This document shows positions 16,944-25,831 of a stretch of DNA of 64,000 bases, in pieces; position 1 is the stretch's first letter; every line of letters starts with the position of its first letter. Source of the stretch: Bin87 sp965217175 (GTDB lineage Bacteria > Chloroflexota > Dehalococcoidia > Lucifugimonadales > UBA3495); contig OZ244251.1 of assembly GCA_965217175.1 (NCBI GenBank), positions 3,430,860-3,494,859 of the forward strand. The letters are read 5' to 3'. The notes under the pieces were generated by a model, which saw nothing but the letters and a program-made list of their open reading frames with translations, was not told the DNA's origin and searched no databases. A program made the position numbers and the translations under genes.

Positions 16944-17963
16944 CTACACGACCCCAGTGGCCGCTGCTTGACCGCGTTCTAACGTAATGCGGTAGAGATG
17001 ATGATCGACTCCCCCCAGGCGGTATTTATAAGGCTCATTGCCCCTGAGGAAATCGAAGTAACGATACCCCTTCTCCAAGGCGTCTCGTAGGCAGAGCGAG
17101 TGCAGCAACAATCCCACGCTATAGTACCGGTACTCCGGATCGTGGCCGCTGTTGTACAACATGCGAACGCCGTCGTAATCCAGGCACAGCGAGGCCGCCA
17201 CAGTCTTATCGTCCATTTCCATGAAGAAGAGCTGCAGTACCCCTTCTCGCGCCGTTCCGGCTACCATCCGACGAAAGAAAGCCTCGCGTTCGGCAGTCAG
17301 GAATTCCGCCTTGGCTTGGTCGCTTCGACGCATCAGGTCCAGAAAGTCGTCCATACGACGGGAGGCCTCATCCACGTCCGACACACAATACCAGCGCCAG
17401 TTTTCGTGGCCTTCCAGACGACGCAGCTTTCGGCGCAGTTCGTGTCGGTCTTTCTTGCTCAGCCCCGCCAGGTATTCATCCCAACTGTCGGTGAGCGCCA
17501 GGCGCGGCGCCACGTCTTCCTCTTCTATCTCTACAACAAATCCGCTTTCGCGGGCCAGGTCGGGGAGCATCGTCAACGTGGGTGAATCCTCGCCAATGGA
17601 ATACAGTTCGAGTCGATGATCTCCGTTGGCGCTGATGGCATCCAGAAGCGTGTGGTAGAAATTGTTTTCGGCGCCTTCGGCTATCACGAAATCGTTGTAG
17701 TCGAAGGTATCGCTGTTTCCCAGCAACGAGTAGTTGTTGCCACACCGGGAGAGGGACGCGATCGCCGTAACGTCCCCAGCAGTATCAGACATGTAGAACC
17801 CGGCCAGGCTGCACCCATCCTGGAAGGCATCCCACCACAATTCCTGCCAAACCGGAGTGATATACAGGTTATTGACCGTCGAGCGGGTTAATAGTTTTTC
17901 CCACTGCTGCCGGACTTGCTCGAAGGAAGTAATCGGCGTGAGCTCCTGAGATTCGGGCATCAA
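16944..17963 (-). CDS. GNAT-fold acyltransferase (CelD/FemAB-like)
   Basis: The 339-residue protein has the duplicated GNAT-like architecture of the CelD/BcsL and FemAB groups: an N-terminal half with PVWQELWWDAFQDGCSLAGF and a C-terminal half with LSKKDRHELRRKLRRLEG, a central ELYSIGED strand, and near the end VGLLLHSLCLRDALEKGYRY followed by FDFLRGNEPYKYRLGG. The last motif is typical of the group. It probably acylates a cell-surface or small-molecule substrate using acyl-CoA or aminoacyl-tRNA, but the donor is unclear. The gene touches the glycosyltransferase gene and lies 21 nt after folE. Confidence 0.8.
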   Translation of the reverse strand: MMPESQELTPITSFEQVRQQWEKLLTRSTVNNLYITPVWQELWWDAFQDGCSLAGFYMSDTAGDVTAIASLSRCGNNYSLLGNSDTFDYNDFVIAEGAENNFYHTLLDAISANGDHRLELYSIGEDSPTLTMLPDLARESGFVVEIEEEDVAPRLALTDSWDEYLAGLSKKDRHELRRKLRRLEGHENWRWYCVSDVDEASRRMDDFLDLMRRSDQAKAEFLTAEREAFFRRMVAGTAREGVLQLFFMEMDDKTVAASLCLDYDGVRMLYNSGHDPEYRYYSVGLLLHSLCLRDALEKGYRYFDFLRGNEPYKYRLGGVDHHLYRITLERGQAAATGVV

Positions 17964-17984
17964 GTTCCTCGGTTGTTAAGTCCT

Positions 17985-18578
17985 TCAGTGTCCCAGCATA
18001 TCCAGCAGATCGCGCGGCGCCACTGCGGAACCGCTTCCGTTGGCTGACGAGTTTGTCGCCAGACGAACCGCCGTGGTAACCACGCGGTGTCCGGGTTTGT
18101 GCACGCCGCGCATTGACATGCACATGTGTTCTGCTTCCAGTCGACAGGCCACTGCCAGTGGTTCCACCCGGGATAAAACTGCATCGGCCAGTTGTGCGGT
18201 GAGGCGCTCCTGTACCTGAAGCCTCCGCGAAGCCGTATCCAGCGCACGGGCGATCTTGCTGATGCCTGCTATGTGACGGTCGGGCACATAAACCAGGTGG
18301 GCGTGGCCGAAGAACGGCAGGAGATGATGCTCGCACATGGAAAAGAATGGGATATCGCGCACCATCACCGGATCCTGAGTTACGTTATCAGAAAATACGG
18401 CATCAATTTCGTCCGCCGGGTCCCTGCCCACGCCGGCGAAGATCTCTCCATACATCTCGGCAACCCGTTCCGGAGTATTCCACAGACCTTCGCGTCCGCT
18501 ATCCTCGTCGATGTATTTCAAAACTGTGCCAACCGCCACTGCTACTGCGGCCCGGTTGATTCTGGGAGCGCTGGTCAT
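17985..18578 (-). CDS. folE: GTP cyclohydrolase I
   Basis: FolE converts GTP to dihydroneopterin triphosphate, the first step of folate synthesis. Key zinc and active-site parts are visible: SMCEHHLLPFFGHAHLVYVP (Cys and His zinc ligands), a QVQERLTAQLADAV helix, and the third ligand in EAEHMCMSMRGV. The ATG at 18578 gives MTSAPRINRAAVA and 197 residues; a further ATG nine codons upstream at 18605 is possible but has no better ribosome-binding site. It lies 30 nt after thrC on the same strand. Confidence 0.95.
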   Translation of the reverse strand: MTSAPRINRAAVAVAVGTVLKYIDEDSGREGLWNTPERVAEMYGEIFAGVGRDPADEIDAVFSDNVTQDPVMVRDIPFFSMCEHHLLPFFGHAHLVYVPDRHIAGISKIARALDTASRRLQVQERLTAQLADAVLSRVEPLAVACRLEAEHMCMSMRGVHKPGHRVVTTAVRLATNSSANGSGSAVAPRDLLDMLGH

Positions 18579-18608
18579 ATATAGCGTGCCTTGCCTTCCC
18601 GCCAACTA

Positions 18609-19700
18609 TCACCCGCCAAGCCAGTCATTGCGGGCGGCGGGTGTCAGAGATTCCAATATTACGGATTCGATCGCCTCCAAGTTGGGCTTAACCTCCACCG
18701 TATCAGCCTGGGTGCTGCTTACGGCCATGTCGGGGTCCTTCAAACCAGAACCGGTGATGATACATACGGCCCGTTTTCCCCGGAGATCCAATCCGTTCCT
18801 TCGCATCTTAATCAGGCCCGCCACCGAGGCTGCGGAAGCCGGTTCTCCGAAGATCCCCTCGCGTGAAGCCAACAACCGGTAAGCTTCCAATATCTCATCG
18901 TCGCTAACGGCATCGATAACACCGCCGGATTGGTCCCGGGCCCGTTCGGCCGGTTTCCAACTCGCCGGGTTGCCGATGCGAATAGCGGAGGCGATGGTTT
19001 GCGGGTTGGCCACCGGCGCGCCTCGCACGATGGGCGCTGCGCCTTCGGCCTGAAAGCCCATCATTCGGGGCAGAGTTTCCGTACGCCCCAGCTGGTGATA
19101 TTCAACGAACCCTCTCCAGTAAGCCGTAATATTGCCAGCATTTCCCACCGGTATGAACAGATAATCGGGCGCATCACCAAGATCATCCGCAATCTCGAAG
19201 GCGGCAGTTTTCTGACCCTCGATCCGGTGGGGGTTAACCGAGTTGACCAGCGTAATGGGATTGTTGGCTGTAAACTCGCGTACCAACGCCAACGCGGCAT
19301 CGAAATTGCCGTCGACGAGCAATATCCGCGCTCCGTAGGCCATGGCCTGAGCCAGCTTGCCCAACGCCACTTCACCTTTGGGGATCAGCACCCAGGCTGT
19401 CAAGCCACAATAGGCGCAATAGGCGGCGGCAGAAGCGCTCGTGTTACCGGTGGACGCACACATTACGCCCACGCTGTTTGCTTCCATCGCTTTGGCGATG
19501 GCAACAACCATGCCGCGATCTTTGAACGAACCGGTGGGATTACAACCCTCCAGCTTGAAAAACAGGTCGGCGCAGCCTAATTCGGGTCCCAGCCGTCTGG
19601 AGCGCACCAGCGGCGTGTCACCTTCGCCCATGGAGAACACCGGTGTCTCCTCGTTCACGGGCAGCAAATCCCGATATCTTTCTAACACCCCAATGCCCAT
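18609..19700 (-). CDS. thrC: Threonine synthase
   Basis: A PLP enzyme that converts O-phosphohomoserine to threonine. The 363-residue protein has the PLP lysine in NPTGSFKDRGM (about residue 60), the phosphate-binding loop of the family (PVGNAGNITAYWRG), and GSGLKDPD near the end. This is the shorter class of threonine synthase, with a start MGIGVLERYRDLLPVNEETP that is typical. The homoserine dehydrogenase gene lies 63 nt upstream, forming a hom-thrC pair. Confidence 0.95.
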   Translation of the reverse strand: MGIGVLERYRDLLPVNEETPVFSMGEGDTPLVRSRRLGPELGCADLFFKLEGCNPTGSFKDRGMVVAIAKAMEANSVGVMCASTGNTSASAAAYCAYCGLTAWVLIPKGEVALGKLAQAMAYGARILLVDGNFDAALALVREFTANNPITLVNSVNPHRIEGQKTAAFEIADDLGDAPDYLFIPVGNAGNITAYWRGFVEYHQLGRTETLPRMMGFQAEGAAPIVRGAPVANPQTIASAIRIGNPASWKPAERARDQSGGVIDAVSDDEILEAYRLLASREGIFGEPASAASVAGLIKMRRNGLDLRGKRAVCIITGSGLKDPDMAVSSTQADTVEVKPNLEAIESVILESLTPAARNDWLGG

Positions 19701-19763
19701 CAGACCCCTAATCTAGTGTAGTGAGTCGCTGAATTGCAGACGACAGCGGAATAACAGACGGAT

Positions 19764-21083
19764 TCATTCCTCGATCCGGATGAGGTTATTCACTCCTACC
19801 ACCACGCCGAGTCTGGCGACCGCTGCCAACGCAAACTGGACGTCTGCTTCCCGGGCGGGATAGGTGGTAATAACCAACTGAGCTGTTCCGCTGCCAGGAT
19901 CAGTATCTTTTTGAATCACCGTAGCGATCGAGATGTTGCCATCTCCGAGGATTTGGGCTACTTGTGCCAACACGCCAGCCTGGTCGGCGCACGTCAAACG
20001 GATATAGTAAGCGCTGGACAACTCATCGATAGGGCATACGGCGCTGTCGGTATCGTCGCCATTTACATCCAACGCCGGTAACGGTGGTGGAACATTGGCG
20101 CTACCCATGGTGCGAACGATACTAAGAATATCGCCCATCACCGCACTGGTAGTCGCTTCACGTCCCGCGCCCTGCCCATGCAGGATGATTTGACCGCACA
20201 AATCGCCCGTGACCTCTACCGCATTATACACTCCGTCAACCTTGGCTAGCAGGTGATTTTCGGGCACCAAAGCGGGATGCACTCTCGCCTGCACCAACCC
20301 GTTGGATTGAACTACCGCAATCGCCAGGGATTTGATGGCGTATCCCAACTCGGAGGCGTAACGGAAGTCTTCGGGGCCCAGCTGACTTATGCCCTCGGTG
20401 TGAATTGCGTGATGGGGGATTCGACGGTGGAAAGCCAGGCTGCCCAGGACCGATAGTTTATATGCCGCGTCGATACCCTCTATGTCGTTGGTTGGGTCGG
20501 CCTCGGCGTAACCACGAGTTTGCGCCTCGGCCAGGGCATCGGCAAACGACGCCTGGTGCCAGGCCATTTGCGTCAGAATATAGTTCGTAGTGCCGTTTAT
20601 TATGGAACGAATTGAGCGAATATCGTTGGCCAGCAGTTGCGACATTAAGCAGCCGACGATGGGTATGCCACCGCCAGCGGAAGCCTCGAAGAGCAGGTTC
20701 ACCTGCTTTTTTTGCGCCAGCGCCATCAGGTCGGGGCCGCGCCGGGACATTACCTCTTTATTGGCGGTAACCACGTGTTTACCCGCATCCAGAGCTCGCT
20801 GAAGATACTCCCCGGCCGGATGGTCCCCGCCCATGGTTTCCACCACTATCTGAACATGCGGATCCGCCAGTATGTCCTCGGGATTCGTGGTTAGAACCCC
20901 TTCCGGGGGCGCCGGGTCACGGGTTTTTTCGGAATCCCTGACCAACACGTGGCGCAAGTTGACGGAGAATCCCGTTTTGCGCTGGATGCTGTTCGCGTGG
21001 TCAGTCAGCGCCAGAGCAACGCCGCCGCCAACAGTTCCCAATCCCATCAATCCGATATTGATTTCTCGGGTGGTGCCAACCAT
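19764..21083 (-). CDS. hom: Homoserine dehydrogenase with C-terminal ACT domain
   Basis: Homoserine dehydrogenase reduces aspartate semialdehyde to homoserine. The 439-residue protein has a Rossmann GLGTVGGG (about residues 13-20), the catalytic domain with the conserved VVTANKEVMSRRGPDLMALA and FEASAGGGIPIVGCLMSQLL, SIRSIINGTTNYIL, and a C-terminal ACT domain (RLTCADQAGVLAQVAQILGD) for feedback by threonine. I took the ATG at 21083 because MVGTTREINIGLMGLGTVGG begins at the first strand; an upstream in-frame start would add 29 residues that overlap poorly conserved sequence. Confidence 0.95.
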   Translation of the reverse strand: MVGTTREINIGLMGLGTVGGGVALALTDHANSIQRKTGFSVNLRHVLVRDSEKTRDPAPPEGVLTTNPEDILADPHVQIVVETMGGDHPAGEYLQRALDAGKHVVTANKEVMSRRGPDLMALAQKKQVNLLFEASAGGGIPIVGCLMSQLLANDIRSIRSIINGTTNYILTQMAWHQASFADALAEAQTRGYAEADPTNDIEGIDAAYKLSVLGSLAFHRRIPHHAIHTEGISQLGPEDFRYASELGYAIKSLAIAVVQSNGLVQARVHPALVPENHLLAKVDGVYNAVEVTGDLCGQIILHGQGAGREATTSAVMGDILSIVRTMGSANVPPPLPALDVNGDDTDSAVCPIDELSSAYYIRLTCADQAGVLAQVAQILGDGNISIATVIQKDTDPGSGTAQLVITTYPAREADVQFALAAVARLGVVVGVNNLIRIEE

Positions 21084-21109
21084 TAGCCTCGCCTGCGACC
21101 CCAACCTGC

Positions 21110-22276
21110 CTATTGTTGCGGAACCGGGGTTACACGCGGTCGGGTGAGGCGAACCTGCTGAGTAACCCATTCGTAGAGACTGCTTCTAAAGTTCATTTTT
21201 ACCCATCCATCATCGGCTCCCTGGGACAATTGATCATCCTTCCATCTCTCTACGCCGGCTGCCGCCAACTGAAACTGCATCGCCGGTTCGATTTCCCGGG
21301 TTTCCGGCTCTCCGATGGCTTGCAGCAGCACGATGTTGTCTTGCATAAAGATGGAACTCGATACGTCACCCGGTCCCAGCAGAGGCGGTTCTCCGTCTTC
21401 GCCAAATAGATGGCGATTGAATTCGGTGATAGCGCCTTCGGGCACCCACCCAATGTAGCCGTCCGAACCGCTGATCTCTCGAGATACTGAGGCGAAATCT
21501 TCCCCCAGCTGCAATCGCTCGCGCACCGCGACCGGGTCCGCGGGAGAATTTGCGCCCAGCACGATCGCCTGGGCTTCCACATGCGGCGCTTCTTCGGGAA
21601 GGCTTGCCAACATCACCTGAAACAACCTGCTTTCCTGCAATTGTTCTTCGACAATGCGACGGTATGCCGAATCGGAAAGGTTAACCTGGTCCAGGAACCC
21701 CACGTAGTTGTTCTCGTACTCGGCGTCCAGTTGTTCGTCATTAACTTCCTGTCCGGTCTCTGCTTGCGGCCTGAAAATCGATCGGATGGTTTGCTCGATA
21801 TCATCGTCGGTAACATTGATTTGCAACCCGGGCGCCGCCTGCCGCAGGATCTCGGCGTGGAGCAGTTTCGTTAACTGATCAAACGGGTCACGGCTAAGGT
21901 CCACCTGGCCACCCTGATAACGGTTGATGCCCTGCAGAACACGGATGCGCTCCACCAAGTCGCCCATCGTGAAACGTACGCCGCGTATGTCGCCCGCCAT
22001 CACACGAGGCGGACGAATATATTCCTGGTAAATTCCAGCCGCGACGACTCCCGCAATCGCCAGCAGGAGCACGGCTCCAACTACAATCGCAATCCGCTGT
22101 CGTCGGCTTTCGAGTATCCGACGGGTTCTGGCGATTGCGACCGTATCGCCGGAGCGTACACCGACGCGGCGGTTACGACCTCCGCGCCGGCGTACCGGTC
22201 GCGGGCCACCGGATGGTGGCGGCTCTTCATCACCGTCGTCGGCGCCGCGTTTCCAGGGCAGCGGCAGGTTCAGCAT
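21110..22276 (-). CDS. Membrane-anchored SurA/PpiC-like peptidyl-prolyl isomerase
   Basis: The roughly 388-residue protein has a basic, Gly/Arg/Pro-rich cytosolic N-terminus, one membrane span (IAIVVGAVLLLAIAGVVAAG), then an extracytoplasmic SurA-type domain (TKLLHAEILRQAAPGLQINV) and a PpiC-like region (AQAIVLGANS, SDGYIGWVPEGAITEFNRHL). It is probably a surface chaperone. The ATG at 22276 and a GTG at 22282 are both possible. It is packed between rpsR and hom on the minus strand. Confidence 0.75.
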   Translation of the reverse strand: MLNLPLPWKRGADDGDEEPPPSGGPRPVRRRGGRNRRVGVRSGDTVAIARTRRILESRRQRIAIVVGAVLLLAIAGVVAAGIYQEYIRPPRVMAGDIRGVRFTMGDLVERIRVLQGINRYQGGQVDLSRDPFDQLTKLLHAEILRQAAPGLQINVTDDDIEQTIRSIFRPQAETGQEVNDEQLDAEYENNYVGFLDQVNLSDSAYRRIVEEQLQESRLFQVMLASLPEEAPHVEAQAIVLGANSPADPVAVRERLQLGEDFASVSREISGSDGYIGWVPEGAITEFNRHLFGEDGEPPLLGPGDVSSSIFMQDNIVLLQAIGEPETREIEPAMQFQLAAAGVERWKDDQLSQGADDGWVKMNFRSSLYEWVTQQVRLTRPRVTPVPQQ

Positions 22277-22291
22277 TTTCACGCCAACCGG

Positions 22292-22744
22292 CTAGCGACC
22301 AGAACGCATACCCGTGTTAACGCTGTGATCGGGTGCATACGGCAAGAGGGCCAAAAATCGGGCGCGTTTGATTGCAACAGCCAACAAACGTTGATTCTTG
22401 GCCGAAGTGCCGGTCTTGCGAGTAGGATCGATTTTCCCCTGCTCAGAGATATAACGGCGCAGTCTGTCCACGTCTTTGTAATTGGGTTTAACGCCTTCCA
22501 CGGTGAACGCGCATACGCGCCGCCGGGGTCCAAACCGCCGGGCGCCCCGTCCGCCGGTTCGCGGACCGCCGCGCCCGGGCGGGCGCCCACCTGGGCCACC
22601 TGCCGGTCGAAATGATCCCGGACCGCCGGCCGGTCCACCGGGCCGTCGGGCTGGGCCGCCACCATCTGCCGGCGCGCCGGTTGGCGCTGGGGCAAAAGCT
22701 GGAGCTCCCGATGCTGGGGGAGTAAAAGGTGTGGGAGTAGTCAT
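22292..22744 (-). CDS. rpsR: Ribosomal protein bS18 with a Pro/Gly-rich N-terminal extension
   Basis: The C-terminal 75 residues are normal bS18: RRRVCAFTVEGVKPNYKDVD, RRYISEQGKIDPTRKTGTSA, KNQRLLAVAIKRARFLALLP. Preceding it is an extension of about 75 residues rich in Pro, Gly, Ala and Arg. The ATG at 22744 has GGAGGA 15 bases upstream and no closer alternative. Normal bS18 is 75-80 residues, so this is nearly doubled. It closes the rpsF-ssb-rpsR trio. Confidence 0.92.
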   Translation of the reverse strand: MTTPTPFTPPASGAPAFAPAPTGAPADGGGPARRPGGPAGGPGSFRPAGGPGGRPPGRGGPRTGGRGARRFGPRRRVCAFTVEGVKPNYKDVDRLRRYISEQGKIDPTRKTGTSAKNQRLLAVAIKRARFLALLPYAPDHSVNTGMRSGR

Positions 22745-22804
22745 ACCTGAGTTGTCCTCCGGAATTGTGTCCGGGCGCCGCCAATATGACGGCGTCGACG
22801 TGAG

Positions 22805-23257
22805 TTAAAACGGTAAATCGTCGATGTCCGTCATGGGTTCACCAGCTCCTAATGAACCGGCATAACCCGTATCCCCGGAGCGTTGGTCATCGTTTCGGCC
22901 GCGTGTTTCGCCAAACGCGTCGTCGGGCTGGTCGCCACGGCGTCCCAGCATTTGCATCTCGGTTACGGAAACATCCAGCGAGAATCCTGGCGTACCGTCC
23001 CTACGGTCATATTGTCGAGACTTGAGGCGTCCCTCTAAGTACACTTGCTGGCCGCGCGTGAGGTACTGATTGCAAACATCGGCCAATCGCCCGAATGCGG
23101 TGCAATTGAACCACTCTGTTTCCTCGCGCTGCTCCCCTGCGGCCGTGGTGTAACGCCGATTGCTGGCGATGCTAAACGACGTCATCGGATTGCCGGAGGG
23201 AGAGTAACGCATCTCTGGGTCGCGACCCAGATTGCCGATGATAATGATCTTATTCAC
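22805..23257 (-). CDS. ssb: Single-stranded DNA-binding protein
   Basis: The 150-residue protein has an OB fold: MNKIIIIGNLGRDPEMRYSP, FSIASNRRY, EWFNCTAFGRLADVCNQYLT, GQQVYLEGRLKSRQYDRRDG. It ends in an acidic tip MTDIDDLPF, the conserved partner-binding tail of bacterial SSBs. It lies between rpsF and rpsR, which is the standard order. Confidence 0.96.
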   Translation of the reverse strand: MNKIIIIGNLGRDPEMRYSPSGNPMTSFSIASNRRYTTAAGEQREETEWFNCTAFGRLADVCNQYLTRGQQVYLEGRLKSRQYDRRDGTPGFSLDVSVTEMQMLGRRGDQPDDAFGETRGRNDDQRSGDTGYAGSLGAGEPMTDIDDLPF

Positions 23258-23265
23258 TATCTAGT

Positions 23266-24216
23266 CTACGCCTGGGCGTCGGTGTCGGATTCGGCCGCTG
23301 GTTCCGAGGACGGCGGTTCCGCAGCATCTACCACCGCATCCGGAGGCGTTTCGACAACTGCCTCCGGTTGAGGAGCGGGCGCTGGCTCAGTGTCAACCAC
23401 CGGAGCCGGTTCAGGTGTTACTGCGGTCGTCGGCTCGGCGCCGGCATCTGCAGGCGGTTCGGCGCTCGGCGGGGCTGGCGCATCGGGTGCGGCAGGCGGT
23501 TCGGTGGCCACAGGAGGAGCGGCAGGCGGTTCGGCGCCGGCATCTGCAGTGGGTTCAGCGCTCAGCGGGGCCATCCCTTCGGGTGCGACAAGCGGTGAAG
23601 CGGCCACGGGAGGAGCGGACGCCGGTTCGGCGCTCAGCGGGGCCATCCCTTCGGGTGCGACAAGCGGTGAGGCGGCCACGGGAGGAGCGGACGCCGGTTC
23701 GGCGCTCAGCGGGGCCGACCCATCGGGAGCGGCAGCCGGTTCGGCAACCGCCGGTGAGGCCGCTACAGGAGGAGCGAACGCCGGTTCAGGTCTTCGGTCG
23801 GGCGAGCCTCCCGGCGCTTCGGGGATTGGGCCACCGCCATCAGGCCTGCGTCCCCGGCCCGGCGGGATGTAGCGGGACGGAGCCGTCAGTTGGCCGGGCG
23901 CCGGTCGATCTTCCAGCGGGCCATCGCATCGGATTACCAACGAACGCAATACTCGTTCATCCAGACGCAAATAGGTCTCCAACTCTTTATTGAACGCGTT
24001 CTCTACTGCGAATGAACTGAGGTAATATGCTCCTTCCAGGAAGTTGAAACTCCCTTTTCGGATTGGGTAGGCAAGGCGCCTGGTTCCCCAAATTTGTTCG
24101 GCGGTAATCTCGCCATCCCGATCCCCAATAAACGATTTTATGTCGGCCCAGGTGGATGTAGCTTCATCCTGATTGAGCATGGGGCTTAGAATGGCTACCA
24201 GTTCGTAATGACGCAA
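23266..24216 (-). CDS. rpsF: Ribosomal protein bS6 with a long Ala/Pro/Glu-rich C-terminal tail
   Basis: Residues 1-100 are bS6 (MRHYELVAILSPMLNQDEAT, GTRRLAYPIRKGSFNFLEGA, YLRLDERVLRSLVIR). After about residue 105 follows a tail of roughly 210 residues of low complexity, rich in Pro, Ala, Glu and Val, with a repeated 24-residue unit (EPASAPPVAASPLVAPEGMA and onward). The start is TTG at 24216 with GGAGAC upstream. Normal bS6 has 95-130 residues. The tail is predicted to be disordered and outside the ribosome core; its role is unknown. Confidence 0.92.
   Translation of the reverse strand: MRHYELVAILSPMLNQDEATSTWADIKSFIGDRDGEITAEQIWGTRRLAYPIRKGSFNFLEGAYYLSSFAVENAFNKELETYLRLDERVLRSLVIRCDGPLEDRPAPGQLTAPSRYIPPGRGRRPDGGGPIPEAPGGSPDRRPEPAFAPPVAASPAVAEPAAAPDGSAPLSAEPASAPPVAASPLVAPEGMAPLSAEPASAPPVAASPLVAPEGMAPLSAEPTADAGAEPPAAPPVATEPPAAPDAPAPPSAEPPADAGAEPTTAVTPEPAPVVDTEPAPAPQPEAVVETPPDAVVDAAEPPSSEPAAESDTDAQA
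23571..23714. repeat. Two 72-bp tandem repeats inside rpsF
   Basis: Two adjacent 72-base copies (23571-23642 and 23643-23714) differ at a single base. A third, more diverged copy follows. Each encodes the 24-residue unit in the bS6 tail, so length change keeps the frame. Similar shorter Ala/Pro motifs flank them. Confidence 0.85.
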
Positions 24217-24253
24217 GTTTTAGTCTCCTGATTTGGCATCGGGCGTACGGGCG

Positions 24254-24282
24254 ATTATAGCACCTGCTATGCGCGATGTCAG
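24254..24282 (-). promoter_or_regulatory. Sigma-70-type promoter for rpsF-ssb-rpsR
   Basis: On the minus strand CTGACA (24282-24277) is followed by a 17-base spacer and a perfect TATAAT (24259-24254). The start codon of rpsF lies 38 nt downstream of the -10. It is the best-formed promoter in the window. Confidence 0.75.
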
Positions 24283-24455
24283 TAATGTGGTGACGCACCG
24301 TGGAACTAATGCCGCGAATTGACACCAACGGCAATGCACTGAACCTTGGACAATGATAATCGCAATCACACATTATAACTTGTGCAAATAACGACGAAAA
24401 GCGTAAGATATTACATCCCGCGCTCACTCGCCTGTAATTATCCACTGTCGAGCCC

Positions 24456-25814
24456 ATGACTTCGCAACCTTCCCGACCTCCGCCCTCTCGAACTTCCCGA
24501 CGACTGCCCCGTTTTTACTACGGTTGGTACATCGTTATAGCCACCGGATTTGTAATGACCGTGGCCACTGTGCCCTTGTTCCATGCGATGACGTTGTGGT
24601 CGGTGGCGTTGGAAAATCACTTTGGCTGGAAGCGTGGTGCGCTGTCTCTCGCTTTGTCACTCACCCGGGTTGAGGGTGGTTTGATGGGCCCCGTTGAGGG
24701 CTTCCTAACCGACAAACTCGGCGCCAGAAAGATGGTGTTGTCCGGTTTCATGATACTGGGATTGGGTTTCCTGGTATTTTGGAAGATTGATGCCGGATTT
24801 TGGCCGGTAGGCCCTCTGTACATGTTTTACGTGGCCTACATGATTATGGCCCTGGGCCAGGGGATGGGCAGCTGGGTCCCCATGATGACTACCATCAACA
24901 ACTGGTTCTCACGCCGCATGGCGTCTGCGATGGGGTGGGCCAACTGGATCAGCCGCGGCGGCGCGTTAATCATCATCCCATTGATGGACTTCGGAATCCA
25001 CAGCAACATCGGATGGCAGGGCACCGCCCTTACCTTGGCCATCGTAGTTTTCGGCGCTGCCATACCGCTATCGTTCGTCATCAGGAACCGACCCGAAGAT
25101 ATGGGGTTGGAACCCGAAGATGACGCCCGGCCATCCTCGCGAGGCACGGCAGGCGGTCAGAGGACACCTGCGTCCCAGGGACTCACAGCCCAACAGGCCG
25201 TTCGTACACCCGCATTCTGGCTGATCGCGATCGGCCACGGCCTGACCAGCATGATCATTCTGGCGATCTTCACTCACCTGGGCCTGTTGCTCAAAGACGC
25301 CGACTTCGAGAATCAGGTGGGTCGCGTAGTAACCACCTATACATTTGTGGCAATGTGGGCGCAGTTGATCGGCGGATACGTGGGAGACCGTTATTCCAAG
25401 CGGCTTTGCCTGTTCGTCTTCACTTCCATTCAGGCGGCCGCAGTCGTGCTGCTCACCTTCAGCACCCAGTTATGGATGTTTTATGCCTTTGCGGTAGTAT
25501 TCGGACTCGGGTTCGGAGGTCGCAATCCACTTACCACCTCCATACGCGGCGAATACTTTGGACGAGGCAACTTCGGCAAGATTCTGGGTATCAGCACAAT
25601 CCCGATGAACATCTTGCTGCTCGGAGCCGGTCCGTTCGCCGGATATATGTACGACTGGCAGCAATCCTATACCGTGGCATTCCTGGTGCTGGCCGGCTTT
25701 AATTTCCTTGGCGGCGTGTGTTTCCTGTTCGCCCGCAGGCCCCAAATCCCAACGGAGCCGGCAACAACCTCGCCCCAACCCAGTCCGGCGCCCGTCGTAG
25801 CAGACGACGACTAA
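24456..25814 (+). CDS. Major facilitator superfamily transporter
   Basis: The 452-residue protein has about twelve hydrophobic segments and the MFS loop signature LTDKLGARKMVL (about residues 85-96). The second-half equivalent is GYVGDRYSKRLCLFVFTSIQ. Between the two halves lies a hydrophilic loop of about 50 residues with Pro and Ser. The likely group is the monocarboxylate/oxalate-formate antiporter-like (MCT/OFA) branch, from the N-terminal RFYYGWYIVIATGFVMTVAT. The substrate is unknown. It starts divergently from rpsF, and a hairpin follows. Confidence 0.88.
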   Translation: MTSQPSRPPPSRTSRRLPRFYYGWYIVIATGFVMTVATVPLFHAMTLWSVALENHFGWKRGALSLALSLTRVEGGLMGPVEGFLTDKLGARKMVLSGFMILGLGFLVFWKIDAGFWPVGPLYMFYVAYMIMALGQGMGSWVPMMTTINNWFSRRMASAMGWANWISRGGALIIIPLMDFGIHSNIGWQGTALTLAIVVFGAAIPLSFVIRNRPEDMGLEPEDDARPSSRGTAGGQRTPASQGLTAQQAVRTPAFWLIAIGHGLTSMIILAIFTHLGLLLKDADFENQVGRVVTTYTFVAMWAQLIGGYVGDRYSKRLCLFVFTSIQAAAVVLLTFSTQLWMFYAFAVVFGLGFGGRNPLTTSIRGEYFGRGNFGKILGISTIPMNILLLGAGPFAGYMYDWQQSYTVAFLVLAGFNFLGGVCFLFARRPQIPTEPATTSPQPSPAPVVADDD

Positions 25815-25831
25815 GGGCTCACGCAATAAAA

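Noticed and set aside
23571..23714. Tandem 72-bp repeats as a possible CRISPR array
   Set aside because: No unique spacers; the copies abut each other, keep the reading frame and encode the bS6 tail.
23390..23872. Gly/Ala/Ser-rich open frame on the plus strand
   Set aside because: It is the antisense of the repetitive bS6 tail and has no start signal of its own.
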